From Cohnella hashimotonis (GTDB lineage Bacteria; Bacillota; Bacilli; Paenibacillales; Paenibacillaceae): a stretch of DNA of 64,000 bases. The position numbers and the translations under genes are program-made. The notes under the pieces are model-generated. The model worked only from the letters and a program-made list of their open reading frames with translations, searched no databases and was not told the DNA's origin. Below, piece by piece: positions 53,409-61,794 of this stretch. The stretch lies in NCBI RefSeq assembly GCF_030014955.1, contig NZ_JAGRPV010000001.1, positions 7,254,001 to 7,318,000 on the forward strand. Reading direction: 5' to 3'. Every line of letters starts with the position of its first letter. Positions within the stretch are counted from its first letter, which is position 1.

Positions 53409-54717
53409 GATGCATCCCTTCCTTGACTGTGTCCTCACCGTCAATTATACATCTCGCCGCCTCTCTCGCGCTTGCCAGTGATGCGTTTAGCAGCATGCCC
53501 GAAGGGCCGACCCAATCCCCGGCGACGTACATCCCCGGCCTTCCTTGGACGGCAGTCCCTGGTCTGCCGGACAAGCCGCCGCTAGCAGCGTCTGCGACCG
53601 CATGAGAGACAAGCATCCGCGGCAAGAAACGGCGCTGCACGACATGCTTGCGCCAGCCCGGCTGGATGAGGTCGAGGAAGCCCTCCAGCTCTCTCTCATC
53701 TTGCGCAGGATCGGTCTCGTTTGAAACCGGCAAATACTTCATGACATGCACGACTTCGCGCGCGGGATTGTCGGAGAGCGAAGCGACGGCCGAATGATTG
53801 GAGTAGTACCACGGATAATCGGCGCCAAGCACGAAACGCGTCTTAGGCTGGGGCATGCCGGACACGACGAGATCGAGGCACGCGGCGCGAACCGGGACCA
53901 GGCGCTCATATATGGCAGCTTCCGCAGCGGTCAGCGAAGGGCTCAGCAGCGCCAGCGTCTCCGCGGGCCCGGCCGTGGAGATCACGCGGCGAGCGGTCAA
54001 CCGCGTTCCGTCCTTGAGCTCGACCGTCATGCTTGGCGCGCTGCCCCCGACCTCCCGCGCAAGCGAGCGCGGACGAATCGACACGCCCGCCTGCAGCGCC
54101 TGTTCCGTCAACCGGTTCACCAGAGACTGCCAGCCGCCGTCCACGTACATGACCTGGGCCTGGCCGAGCTGCTCGACGACGGCGCCGGCGCTGAGCAGCT
54201 GCGGGGCGTCGCAATACGTAGCTACGCGTACAAGCGCAAGCACGGCGTTGCGCACGCGCGTACTGCTAAGCTCCGACGCCAGATAATCCTGCAAGCGGAC
54301 CTTGTGCAGAGCGGCGGCGTCAATCTTGCGCAGCTTGGCGTAAAAGCGAAGCAGTTGGGTTTTCTCCTGCCACTTCAGGAACGATCCGAGCAAGAGCTGT
54401 CCCAGCGGGAGCACCTTGTTGCTGCCGTCGGCTTGCTTGAACACGAATGCGCCCGTCGTCTTGGGCGTGCCGCCCGCCGGCTCGACCCCGACCTCCCGCA
54501 ATATAGGAAGCGCGCTTTTGTATAACGCATGCCCTCCCAAGTTGACGCGCGACTCCGCCATCTCGTTCGACATCGCGCGGCCTCCGGGATTCGCGCCTTT
54601 GTCGAGCACGAGCACGCTTTGCCCCGCCCGCGCCAGGTAGATCGAAGCCGTCAATCCGGCGATGCCTGCTCCGATGATGACAACGTCCCATTCCTTTTGA
54701 TCGTATCTTTGCGTCAT
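53398..54717 (-). CDS. FAD-dependent oxidoreductase (amine oxidase/phytoene-desaturase type), ECF41 partner
   Basis: The 439-residue flavoprotein has an N-terminal dinucleotide fold VVIIGAGIAGLTASIYLARAG, then VLDKGANPGGRA, and a C-terminal FAD-contact motif GMYVAGDWVGPSGMLLNASLASAREAA. The layout matches NAD(P)-binding amine oxidases or desaturases. No signal peptide is present. Oxidoreductases, epimerases and carboxymuconolactone decarboxylases are typical neighbours of ECF41 sigma genes. Here the enzyme gene precedes the sigma gene and overlaps it. The substrate is unknown. Confidence 0.9.
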   Translation of the reverse strand: MTQRYDQKEWDVVIIGAGIAGLTASIYLARAGQSVLVLDKGANPGGRAMSNEMAESRVNLGGHALYKSALPILREVGVEPAGGTPKTTGAFVFKQADGSNKVLPLGQLLLGSFLKWQEKTQLLRFYAKLRKIDAAALHKVRLQDYLASELSSTRVRNAVLALVRVATYCDAPQLLSAGAVVEQLGQAQVMYVDGGWQSLVNRLTEQALQAGVSIRPRSLAREVGGSAPSMTVELKDGTRLTARRVISTAGPAETLALLSPSLTAAEAAIYERLVPVRAACLDLVVSGMPQPKTRFVLGADYPWYYSNHSAVASLSDNPAREVVHVMKYLPVSNETDPAQDERELEGFLDLIQPGWRKHVVQRRFLPRMLVSHAVADAASGGLSGRPGTAVQGRPGMYVAGDWVGPSGMLLNASLASAREAARCIIDGEDTVKEGMHRGA

Positions 54718-54751
54718 GCTTGATCCATCCTCTCCGGTCTGATGGCAACAT

Positions 54752-54778
54752 GACGATCGGGGGAACGGATTTGTGACA
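54752..54778 (-). promoter_or_regulatory. Predicted ECF41-dependent promoter of the oxidoreductase-sigma operon
   Basis: On the minus strand TGTCACA (54772-54778) and CGTC (54752-54755) are separated by exactly 16 bp. This matches the ECF41 promoter motif as I recall it. The start point would fall about 28 bp before the ATG at 54717, leaving room for the AGAGGA binding site. The operon is thus likely autoregulated. Confidence 0.75.
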
Positions 54779-54877
54779 CGGATGCGCCATTCGTTCTGAA
54801 ACGGGATCGAAGCATAGATTCGCGAGGGCCTCCATAGATTCTAACTAAATGGCATAGCACGGATAGCAGGGGGAGGA

Positions 54878-55678
54878 ATGGCGGTGTATTTAAGCAAAAA
54901 GACGATGATGATCATGGCTGGCATCTTGATTCTGCTGCTCTCGGGCGCGAGCGTCTACGCGGCGGCGGCTGCAAGCAAGACAACGAGCACGATCTATGCC
55001 TGCGCCAAAAACGACGGGCAAATCCGCATCGTCGCCAAAGCCGCGTCGTGCAAAAAGACCGAGAAGGCGATCTCCTGGAATGTCGTGGGGCCCAAAGGGG
55101 ATAAGGGCGACCGCGGCGCCCCCGGACCGCAAGGACCGCAAGGGGCCAAGGGCGATGCCGGGCCGACTGGGGCGATCGGGCCGCAAGGGGCCAAGGGCGA
55201 TGCCGGGCCGATTGGGGCGATCGGGCCGCAAGGGGCCAAGGGCGATGCCGGGCCGACTGGGGCGATCGGGCCCCAAGGGGCCAAAGGCGATGCCGGGCCG
55301 ACTGGCGCGACCGGACCGCAAGGCGTGAAGGGCGATACGGGACCGGCCGGTCCGCAAGGGCCGCCGGGAACCGCCGGTTCCGCAGGCCCGAAGTTCGGCG
55401 ATCCGAACATCGCCGACGGATCGGCAGGAGAAGGCGGCAGCGCCGCAGGCTATATCGGCGAAGTTTGGCTGTTCGCGGGCAACTTCGCGCCGGCCGGCAC
55501 TCACGTATGCGACGGCGCGCTCCTGTCGATCGCGCAAAACACGCCGCTGTTTTCGATCTTGGGCACCCAGTACGGCGGCGACGGAAAAACGACCTTCGCT
55601 TTGCCGGATCTGCAGGATTACGCGCCTGCAGGCGTCAGCTACGTCATTAACCTCACGGGCATTTTCCCGCCCCGCTAA
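54878..55678 (+). CDS. Collagen-like repeat protein with tail-collar-type C-terminal domain
   Basis: GGGGGAGGA abuts the ATG. The 266 residues comprise a signal peptide or N-anchor ([19 protein letters not shown]), a short Cys-containing domain ([21 protein letters not shown]) and about 100 residues of Gly-X-Y triplets. The C-terminal domain ([45 protein letters not shown]) has the Tail_Collar signature of phage tail tips and microcystin-dependent proteins. It is probably exported and trimeric. No phage gene is nearby, so it is not a prophage remnant on this evidence. Confidence 0.88.
   Translation: MAVYLSKKTMMIMAGILILLLSGASVYAAAAASKTTSTIYACAKNDGQIRIVAKAASCKKTEKAISWNVVGPKGDKGDRGAPGPQGPQGAKGDAGPTGAIGPQGAKGDAGPIGAIGPQGAKGDAGPTGAIGPQGAKGDAGPTGATGPQGVKGDTGPAGPQGPPGTAGSAGPKFGDPNIADGSAGEGGSAAGYIGEVWLFAGNFAPAGTHVCDGALLSIAQNTPLFSILGTQYGGDGKTTFALPDLQDYAPAGVSYVINLTGIFPPR
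55133..55312 (+). repeat. 45-bp tandem repeats encoding collagen-like triplets
   Basis: Four nearly identical 45-bp units start at 55133, 55178, 55223 and 55268, each encoding [15 protein letters not shown] with Thr/Ile and Ile/Thr swaps. High DNA identity suggests recent expansion. The array could vary in length between strains. Confidence 0.9.
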
Positions 55679-56175
55679 AGGTTCAGCCGGAACGCCATGA
55701 CCGTGATGCCGTCGTCCGCAGGCTGAAAATCGTATTGCGGAAGCCGCTCGAATCCCAGCTTCTCGTACAATTGGCGCGCGTCCTTCATAAACTCACCGGT
55801 ATGCAGGCCGACGGCCCCGCTGCCGGACGCGCGGGCGCGGCGAATGCATTCGGCGATCAGCGCCGACGCTGCGCCTTTGCCGCGGTACGCCGGAGATACC
55901 GCCAGCATGCGGATCTCCGGATAGTCTTGCTTGTCGGCATGGCCGTCGTAGGCATCCGTATTCGCCGGAAACAGAACGACGCTGCCCGCAATATTGCCAT
56001 CCGCCTCGGCCACGATCAGTTCCGCGCCAGGCTGCGCGTCAGCTTCCGAGCTGATCGCACGCGCCAGCGCCTGCCAATGGGAATCGGGGATCGACCGGGC
56101 ATGCTCCCGGTAGGCATCCAGCCGTTGCTCTCTGATAAAAGCGCGCTCTTCCGGAGCGGCATCACGTATATGCAT
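55675..56175 (-). CDS. GNAT-family N-acetyltransferase
   Basis: The 166-residue protein shows the GNAT acetyl-CoA site [25 protein letters not shown], then [35 protein letters not shown] precedes the ATG. The stop overlaps the convergent collagen-like gene by 4 bp. It lies 19 bp after the hydroquinone-reductase-like gene and is probably co-transcribed with it. The acceptor substrate is unknown. Confidence 0.92.
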   Translation of the reverse strand: MHIRDAAPEERAFIREQRLDAYREHARSIPDSHWQALARAISSEADAQPGAELIVAEADGNIAGSVVLFPANTDAYDGHADKQDYPEIRMLAVSPAYRGKGAASALIAECIRRARASGSGAVGLHTGEFMKDARQLYEKLGFERLPQYDFQPADDGITVMAFRLNL

Positions 56176-56194
56176 GTTTTCGACTCCTCCCCGC

Positions 56195-57196
56195 TCAGGC
56201 GCGTATGAGAAACTTCTCTTCTTTTCCGCTCAACAGATGCCGCTCGTGCCGGTTCTCCCAGACCGCAAGGTCCGGTCCGTTGGGCAGGATATTCACTTCT
56301 TGCTTGTCCGTCGCGATGGTGATCGACAGGTGATAGTGACGCTTGATCGCATCAAAATCGGTCGTATCTCCGAATCCCGGGGTCTGATACAAGTCGCGGG
56401 CGTACCCCCACAAATGCTCGAACTCGCGAAGCAGATTGCGGTTCGTCCGGAACGCCGTATAGTAAGCCGCATCGAAGCGGGCCAGCGTCGTATAGAGACG
56501 GACGTCGGAGTCCGTGATGTAGTCCCCGTTCAGGAACCGGCTGCGCGCCAGGCGCCCCTCCAGCTCGTCCAGACGTGCGAACAAGGTATCGTAGGCCGCA
56601 TCGTAGGCTTCCTGGGAACGGGCGAAGCCGCATTTGTATACGCCATTGTTGATGTCGTGGAAAATGACTTCGTTCAGAGCGTCGATCTGCTCGCGCATCG
56701 CCTCGGGATACAAGTCGGGTGCATTAGGCTTGTGAAAAGGCGACCATACCGTCTCGAAATAGTTGGTCAGCTTGAAATAGTCGTTGTTCGCTGCTTCGCG
56801 TTTGTGCAAGTCTACGACGACGGGCACGGTCGGCCTGCCTGTGTAGTCAGGGTCCGTTTTCAGGTAGATCTCGCTGACATACCGAATACCGAGGACGGGA
56901 TCGACGCCATCCGGATCGAGCGAGAACTCCCAATCTACGCGCGGCAGCCTCGGACGCATCGGGCTCACGGTTCCCAGGCTGATCGCATCCTCGAGCCCGA
57001 GCACGCGTCGGACGATCACGGACCGGTGCGCCCACGGACACGCCGCCGACCAGAGGAGGCGATATCTTCCCGCTTCGACGGGCAGCGCGTCCGGCCCCTC
57101 TCCGAACGGCGTCGCAAACCGGTTGACTTGGCGCTTGAACGAACCGTCCTTCGTAATCTCGGCCGGCTTGCTGCCGGCTTGTTCGCTTGCGGACAT
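56195..57196 (-). CDS. Glutathionyl-hydroquinone reductase-like protein (Xi-class GST, YqjG/ECM4 family)
   Basis: ATG at 57196 has AAAGGA 9 bases upstream; the ATG at 57205 has none at proper distance. The 333-residue protein has the catalytic motif ACPWAHR (C53) in a thioredoxin-like domain, then TVPVVVDLHKREAANND and a helical C-terminal GST domain (NNGVYKCGFARSQEAYD, SRFLNGDYITDSDVRLYTTLARF). Family members reduce glutathionyl-hydroquinones. Most Bacillales use bacillithiol, not glutathione, so the natural thiol partner here is uncertain. Confidence 0.93.
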   Translation of the reverse strand: MSASEQAGSKPAEITKDGSFKRQVNRFATPFGEGPDALPVEAGRYRLLWSAACPWAHRSVIVRRVLGLEDAISLGTVSPMRPRLPRVDWEFSLDPDGVDPVLGIRYVSEIYLKTDPDYTGRPTVPVVVDLHKREAANNDYFKLTNYFETVWSPFHKPNAPDLYPEAMREQIDALNEVIFHDINNGVYKCGFARSQEAYDAAYDTLFARLDELEGRLARSRFLNGDYITDSDVRLYTTLARFDAAYYTAFRTNRNLLREFEHLWGYARDLYQTPGFGDTTDFDAIKRHYHLSITIATDKQEVNILPNGPDLAVWENRHERHLLSGKEEKFLIRA

Positions 57197-57315
57197 GGGC
57201 TTCATTCCTTTGCTGGAGGGATTGTACCTTTTATCGTTCTATTGTAGCCGATCCGAAATGAAAAGGCCCGCGCGCCTCAAAGTTGCTTACACACCGGGGC
57301 TTTTTCGCAAAATAG

Positions 57316-57350
57316 AAAACCCTCGGCAGCTCCTTTAGGAGTGCCAAGGG
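57316..57350 (-). terminator. Intrinsic terminator downstream of the GT39 gene
   Basis: On the minus strand CCCTTGGCACTCC and GGAGCTGCCGAGGG form a long stem with a TAAA loop, followed by TTTTC. It lies about 40 bp after the stop codon. Confidence 0.8.
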
Positions 57351-57389
57351 AATTGAACCATACATAAGCGAAGATGCCCGCACGATATT

Positions 57390-59621
57390 TTATAATGAAA
57401 CCGCATATAACGTCGCACTCCTGCCAAAACCGCCAAACCCTTGGAATCCGCCGTTCCCCCGGCCGTCGCCTGCCTCGGACTGCGCGGCACCGCCGTTCGA
57501 CGACTGCCATTCGGAAGCCGGAATCTCCTTGCCGTGCTGCTGAATCCATTGCGTTACCTCGGTGCTGCTACCGCGTCCGCCGCCCATTCCGCCGCCGCCG
57601 ACCAGGAAGTAGGTCACTTCGCCTTTTGCCACCAACGCTTGCAGCTTGTCGGCCGTGTAGACCCGGTCCGAACCGTTGAACCCGTTCAAAATGACGACCG
57701 ACTCGCCTTTGTCGATCATATATGGCGCCGCCGTGCCGTAATCGGATACCGCAAGCAAATACTTTTGGCCCGTATTGTGCGCCTTTAAGTAATTGTAAAG
57801 TCCCTCGTCCAGCGTGCCGCCCGATTCGCCTCCGCCTTGACCGCGTCCCGCGAACTCGCCGCCCTGCGGGCCGTTCGCCTCGCGGGACGAGCTCGGGCCG
57901 ACGATCGGCGTCATGCTGCTCACGCCGTACGTGATCGGCGTCAACGCCCAGTAAACGGGGCCGACCAGCAGCGTCAGCAATCCGGCGATCGCCCACAGGC
58001 GGGCGGGACGCAGGTTTTCCCTCGTTCTCCACACGATGAGCAGCGCCGTAACGATCACGCCTGCCAGCCCGATGCCCGCTGCCCATCCGCCGCCGATCGT
58101 CGCGTCGTACGGATGAACGATGTACCAGGCGAATACCGTCGTCGCCAAAATAGCTGCGGGCAGCAGCCAGGACGTCCAGGAATTACGTTCTCTGTAAGCC
58201 CGCCACATCTCGACGAATCCCGCTCCGGTAAGCGCGGCGATCGGCGGCGCGAGCATGATCAGATAATATTGGTGGAAAAAACCTGCTACGCTGAAGAACG
58301 CCGCCGCCGGAAGCAGCCAGGACAGCCAGAAAATCGTCTCCTTGTGCTTATCCGTCCACCGCCGTCTGCGAATGCTGCCAAGCAGGCCGACCGAGCCGAT
58401 AAGCGCGAACGGAATGAGCCAGCTGGCCTGATCGGAAAGGGAGGATTGGAACAAACGCAGCGGCCCCGACTGGCCTGTTCCGAACATGCCGCCGCTGCGG
58501 CCGCCGTTCGGACCGCCGGATCCGCCGGGGCCGCCAAAGCCACCGCCATCCTGCCGGAAGCCCCCAAAGCCGCCGCCCTGCGGAGCGCCGCGGAATCCGC
58601 CCCCGTCTTGTTGGCCGGGCGCCTGATTCTGGCCGGGCGCCTGATCTTGCCCGTCTCCCTGGCCTTGGCCGGACATCGGGTTCTGGCTTGCCCCTTGGCC
58701 TTGGTCCGGCGCCAGATTCGGCGGCTGGCTCGTATCCGTCCCTTGGCCCTGACCGAATCTTTGGTTCTGACCGCCCGCCGGGAAGCCACCGCCGCTCCTA
58801 AAGTTCGGAGCTCCGCCGCCGCCCTGCCCGCGATCCCCCGTTAGCCGGGACACGCCGTTATAGCCGAAAGCCAGATTCAGCACCGAATTCGTGCCGCTGC
58901 TGCCGATAAACGGCCGCTTGTCCGCGGGGACCGCGTCGACGACGACCGCCCACGACACCGAGACGACCAGCATGAGCGCCGTAGCGCCTGCCAGAATCCC
59001 CGTTTTCTTTTTCCACGATCGCGAAGACGCCACCCAGTAGAACAAGTAAAAGGCAGGAAGCACCATATACGCCTGAAGCATCTTCATATTAAACCCGACG
59101 CCGACAACCGCAAAAGCCCCCAACACACGCCACACGCTTCCCTTTCGCACTCCACGGAACAGCAAAGCGGCGGCAAGCAGCAAAGTAAATACGAGCATGC
59201 TGTCGATGTTGTTCGTGCGGCTGACGGCCACCGCGATCGGCGTGCACGCCATGACGAGGGCGCCGATCAGCGCCGCAGCCCTGCCGAAAGTCGGCTTGAC
59301 CAGCTTGTACACGAGCAGCACCGAGCCTATGCCAGCCAGCGCCTGAGGCAGAATCACGCTCCAGCCGTGAAGTCCGAAGAACTTGGCGCTGATCGTCTGG
59401 ATCCAGAATACGACAGGCGGCTTATCCACCGTGACCGAGCCCGCGGAATCGAGCGAGGCATAGAAGAAATTGTGCAAGTTCTCCATCATCGCCGCGACAG
59501 CCGTCGTATAGTAGGTATTGGCGTACTTGTCCGTCCAGATGTTGAAGCCGTTTAAAAATGCGGACAGCAAGACGATGAACAACAGCGGAATATCGATTTT
59601 CAACCTAACAGGAGCTCTCAT
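57390..59621 (-). CDS. GT39/PMT-like membrane glycosyltransferase (YkcB/YycA type)
   Basis: ATG at 59621 follows AAAAGGAGGGG by 9 bases and is preferred over upstream GTG/ATG codons with no binding site. The 743-residue protein starts with a helix and the ArnT/PMT catalytic loop (FYASLDSAGSVTVDKPPVVFWIQTISAKFFG) and has about 11-12 transmembrane segments. An extracellular loop at about 264-390 is almost only Gly, Gln, Pro, Asn, Asp and Phe. A soluble C-terminal domain (YLLAVSDYGTAAPYMIDKGESVVILNGF) ends in a Gly-rich tail. Family members transfer sugars from polyprenyl phosphate to wall polymers or proteins. The acceptor is unknown. Confidence 0.92.
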   Translation of the reverse strand: MRAPVRLKIDIPLLFIVLLSAFLNGFNIWTDKYANTYYTTAVAAMMENLHNFFYASLDSAGSVTVDKPPVVFWIQTISAKFFGLHGWSVILPQALAGIGSVLLVYKLVKPTFGRAAALIGALVMACTPIAVAVSRTNNIDSMLVFTLLLAAALLFRGVRKGSVWRVLGAFAVVGVGFNMKMLQAYMVLPAFYLFYWVASSRSWKKKTGILAGATALMLVVSVSWAVVVDAVPADKRPFIGSSGTNSVLNLAFGYNGVSRLTGDRGQGGGGAPNFRSGGGFPAGGQNQRFGQGQGTDTSQPPNLAPDQGQGASQNPMSGQGQGDGQDQAPGQNQAPGQQDGGGFRGAPQGGGFGGFRQDGGGFGGPGGSGGPNGGRSGGMFGTGQSGPLRLFQSSLSDQASWLIPFALIGSVGLLGSIRRRRWTDKHKETIFWLSWLLPAAAFFSVAGFFHQYYLIMLAPPIAALTGAGFVEMWRAYRERNSWTSWLLPAAILATTVFAWYIVHPYDATIGGGWAAGIGLAGVIVTALLIVWRTRENLRPARLWAIAGLLTLLVGPVYWALTPITYGVSSMTPIVGPSSSREANGPQGGEFAGRGQGGGESGGTLDEGLYNYLKAHNTGQKYLLAVSDYGTAAPYMIDKGESVVILNGFNGSDRVYTADKLQALVAKGEVTYFLVGGGGMGGGRGSSTEVTQWIQQHGKEIPASEWQSSNGGAAQSEAGDGRGNGGFQGFGGFGRSATLYAVSL

Positions 59622-59859
59622 GCGTCCGCCCCTCCTTTTCGCCATCACATCCTTTAACTATGGGCATAGAAGTTAAGTCGGACATTAAAACAAACTGAAT
59701 GTTTTCTGAAAGTCTGACGTTGCAGACGGAAGCTGGCAGCCTGGTTGTGTACAAACGGCAAACACAAGTGCCTCATATGACGAAATACGGATGGAGATGC
59801 GTCAGCGTCTTATCGTCGCCGGAATTTCTCAGGCGTTCGCCTGTCCGAAAAACAGACGC

Positions 59860-59922
59860 AAAAAATGCAGCTTATTTTCCTGAATGGGGTCACTCTCCCC
59901 CGCCCGCCAGGATTAGCTGCAC
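59860..59922 (-). terminator. Terminator hairpin of the lasso peptide operon
   Basis: On the minus strand GTGCAGCTAATCCTG and CAGGAAAATAAGCTGCA pair in a long imperfect stem followed by TTTTTTG, 43 bp after the exporter stop. The remaining bases of the 343-bp gap 59622-59964 show no gene or clear promoter. Confidence 0.7.
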
Positions 59923-59964
59923 TTTTGCATGTATGATGTTCGTTTCCCGCAGACAGAGGAGCTT

Positions 59965-61794
59965 TTACCCGCTAGCCCTCGCCTGATAGGACAGCAGCTT
60001 CCCGAACAAGCCGTCTTGCTCTTCGGAGAGCTGCGCGTATCCCCCGTGCTGAACGACCGAGCCGTTGTCCAGCACGATGATCTGGTCCGCGCCGCGGATC
60101 GTGGACAAGCGATGGGCGATGACGATGAGGGTCATCCTGCCCCGCAGCCGTTCCAGCGCTTCCTGAATGCCGGCTTCGCGCTCGCCGTCCAGGGCGCTCG
60201 TCGCTTCGTCCAGCACGAGGACGGACGGATTGCGCAGGATCGCCCGGGCCAACACGATCCGCTGCCGTTCGCCTCCGGAGAGGCGCACGCCCCGGTCTCC
60301 CAATACGGTATCGAGCCCTTCCGGCAATCTTTTGACAAACGCATCCGCCGCCGCAAAGCGCAGCGCTTCCCACATCTGCGCCTCGCTTGCCTCCGGCGCG
60401 GCGATCGCCAGGTTGTCCCGCACGCTCTCATGGAACAGGAAGGGGTCCTGCGAGACATAGCTCACGGACCGCCTCAATTCATACGCCTCGCCAGCGCCGA
60501 GCGGCTTGCCGTCCACGAGCACCTGCCCCCGCTCCGGCTGCACGAGCCCGATCAGCAGGTCGATCAAGGTGCTCTTTCCCGCGCCCGATCGGCCGACGAC
60601 GGCCGTCATCCGGTGCGCCGGAATGCGCAGGCTCACGCCTTGAAGCGCATAAGTCGCCTGGTCGCGGTCATAACGGTAGTATACGTCCCGCATCTCAAAG
60701 CCCTGCGAGACGCGCATCGCATCGCCTTCGGCAAGCCGGACCGGCCCAAGTTCGGGCTCTTGCGCTTCCTCGGAAGCCTGCTGCAGCTCACGCAAATGCC
60801 TGAAGGCGGGAACCGTCTGGCCGATCTGCTCCAGATTGGACTGCAGCGTCGAAAACTTCGGCCACAGCCGCGAGAAGACGAGAACGATAAAGATGAGCGT
60901 CTCGGCGTGAACGTGGAGCACCGCGAAGGCAAAATACACGAAAACGGCAATCAGGATGCTTGCGGCGGCCTTGTAACGGAACTGGGAGGCAGATTGCAGC
61001 TTGGTAAATTGAACGAGATTGCTCTCCAGCCGATCGCAAAGCGCGCGGAACCAGGACAAATGCTGCTGCTCCATCCGATTGCCTTTGATATCCTTGATGC
61101 CGTTGAAGTGGTCGGTCATGCCCCCCACGTAGCGCTGCATCAGCTCGGTCGTATCCTTCCCGAGCGCCCTCGATCTTCTCACCTGAGACCGGGAATACGC
61201 GGCGAGCGCCAGCCCGCACAGCAAGACGGCAAGGGTTAGCGGAACGGACAGCCATAAGGCAAAGCCGATTTGAATCAGCGTAAAGAGCAAGGTCGTGGCG
61301 AGCCGCAGGCACATGAACACGCCGAAGCTCACCCGGGGCAGCTCGATCGTGGCATGGTGGATAAAGTCCGACCTTCTTCTTTTCAGGAAAAACGCCCAGT
61401 TCGATTGCAGCAGCCCCCGATAGAGCTCGAGCCTCAGGTGCCGGATAAAGCCCTGCTCCAACTCGGCGCTCATATTGGCCAGCAGCCGCTGGAGCAATCC
61501 CTGGCCGAGCAGCAGCATCAGGAAAACGGCGAGCACGGCCGGCAATCTCAGCTCGGGCGACAAGCGCTGCAGCGGCTCCGCGGCCGCGGATAACAGCGGG
61601 ATGCCTCCCGAGGCGGCGTCGAGCAGCCCGATCAGCCCCAGCATCGGGGCCAGCAGGAAGATGCCGATTCCCTCCATCATGCTGACGACGATCGTTCCCG
61701 CCAGATTCGCATAAAGTTTGCGCCCGGCAAATGCATGCAGCTTTTTGAGATAGTAGAACATGGGCGCGACGTCTAGTCTTCCCTCGCCTTTCAC
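59965..61794 (-). CDS. ABC exporter of the lasso peptide cluster (fused permease-ATPase)
   Basis: GTG at 61794 overlaps the kinase stop (GTGA) and has AGAAGG about 10 bases upstream; an ATG at 61761 lacks a binding site. The 609-residue protein has about six helices over residues 20-330 (EGIGIFLLAPMLGLIGLLDA first) and an ATPase domain with Walker A GRSGAGKST, signature LSGGERQR, Walker B VLVLDEATSALD and the H-loop in VIAHRLSTI. This is the half-transporter type D protein of lasso clusters, exporting the mature peptide and giving self-immunity. It is the last gene of the operon. Confidence 0.92.
   Translation of the reverse strand: MKGEGRLDVAPMFYYLKKLHAFAGRKLYANLAGTIVVSMMEGIGIFLLAPMLGLIGLLDAASGGIPLLSAAAEPLQRLSPELRLPAVLAVFLMLLLGQGLLQRLLANMSAELEQGFIRHLRLELYRGLLQSNWAFFLKRRRSDFIHHATIELPRVSFGVFMCLRLATTLLFTLIQIGFALWLSVPLTLAVLLCGLALAAYSRSQVRRSRALGKDTTELMQRYVGGMTDHFNGIKDIKGNRMEQQHLSWFRALCDRLESNLVQFTKLQSASQFRYKAAASILIAVFVYFAFAVLHVHAETLIFIVLVFSRLWPKFSTLQSNLEQIGQTVPAFRHLRELQQASEEAQEPELGPVRLAEGDAMRVSQGFEMRDVYYRYDRDQATYALQGVSLRIPAHRMTAVVGRSGAGKSTLIDLLIGLVQPERGQVLVDGKPLGAGEAYELRRSVSYVSQDPFLFHESVRDNLAIAAPEASEAQMWEALRFAAADAFVKRLPEGLDTVLGDRGVRLSGGERQRIVLARAILRNPSVLVLDEATSALDGEREAGIQEALERLRGRMTLIVIAHRLSTIRGADQIIVLDNGSVVQHGGYAQLSEEQDGLFGKLLSYQARASG

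Noticed and set aside
55133..55312. CRISPR-like or noncoding repeat
   Set aside because: The 45-bp units are in frame and encode Gly-X-Y triplets inside a protein with a good start site.
54878..55678. Prophage remnant
   Set aside because: Only the tail-collar-type domain recalls phage; flanking genes are an ECF41 operon and metabolic enzymes.
59929..61239. 436-codon plus-strand open frame
   Set aside because: It is antisense to the lasso exporter's ATPase domain, whose Walker and signature motifs are clear.
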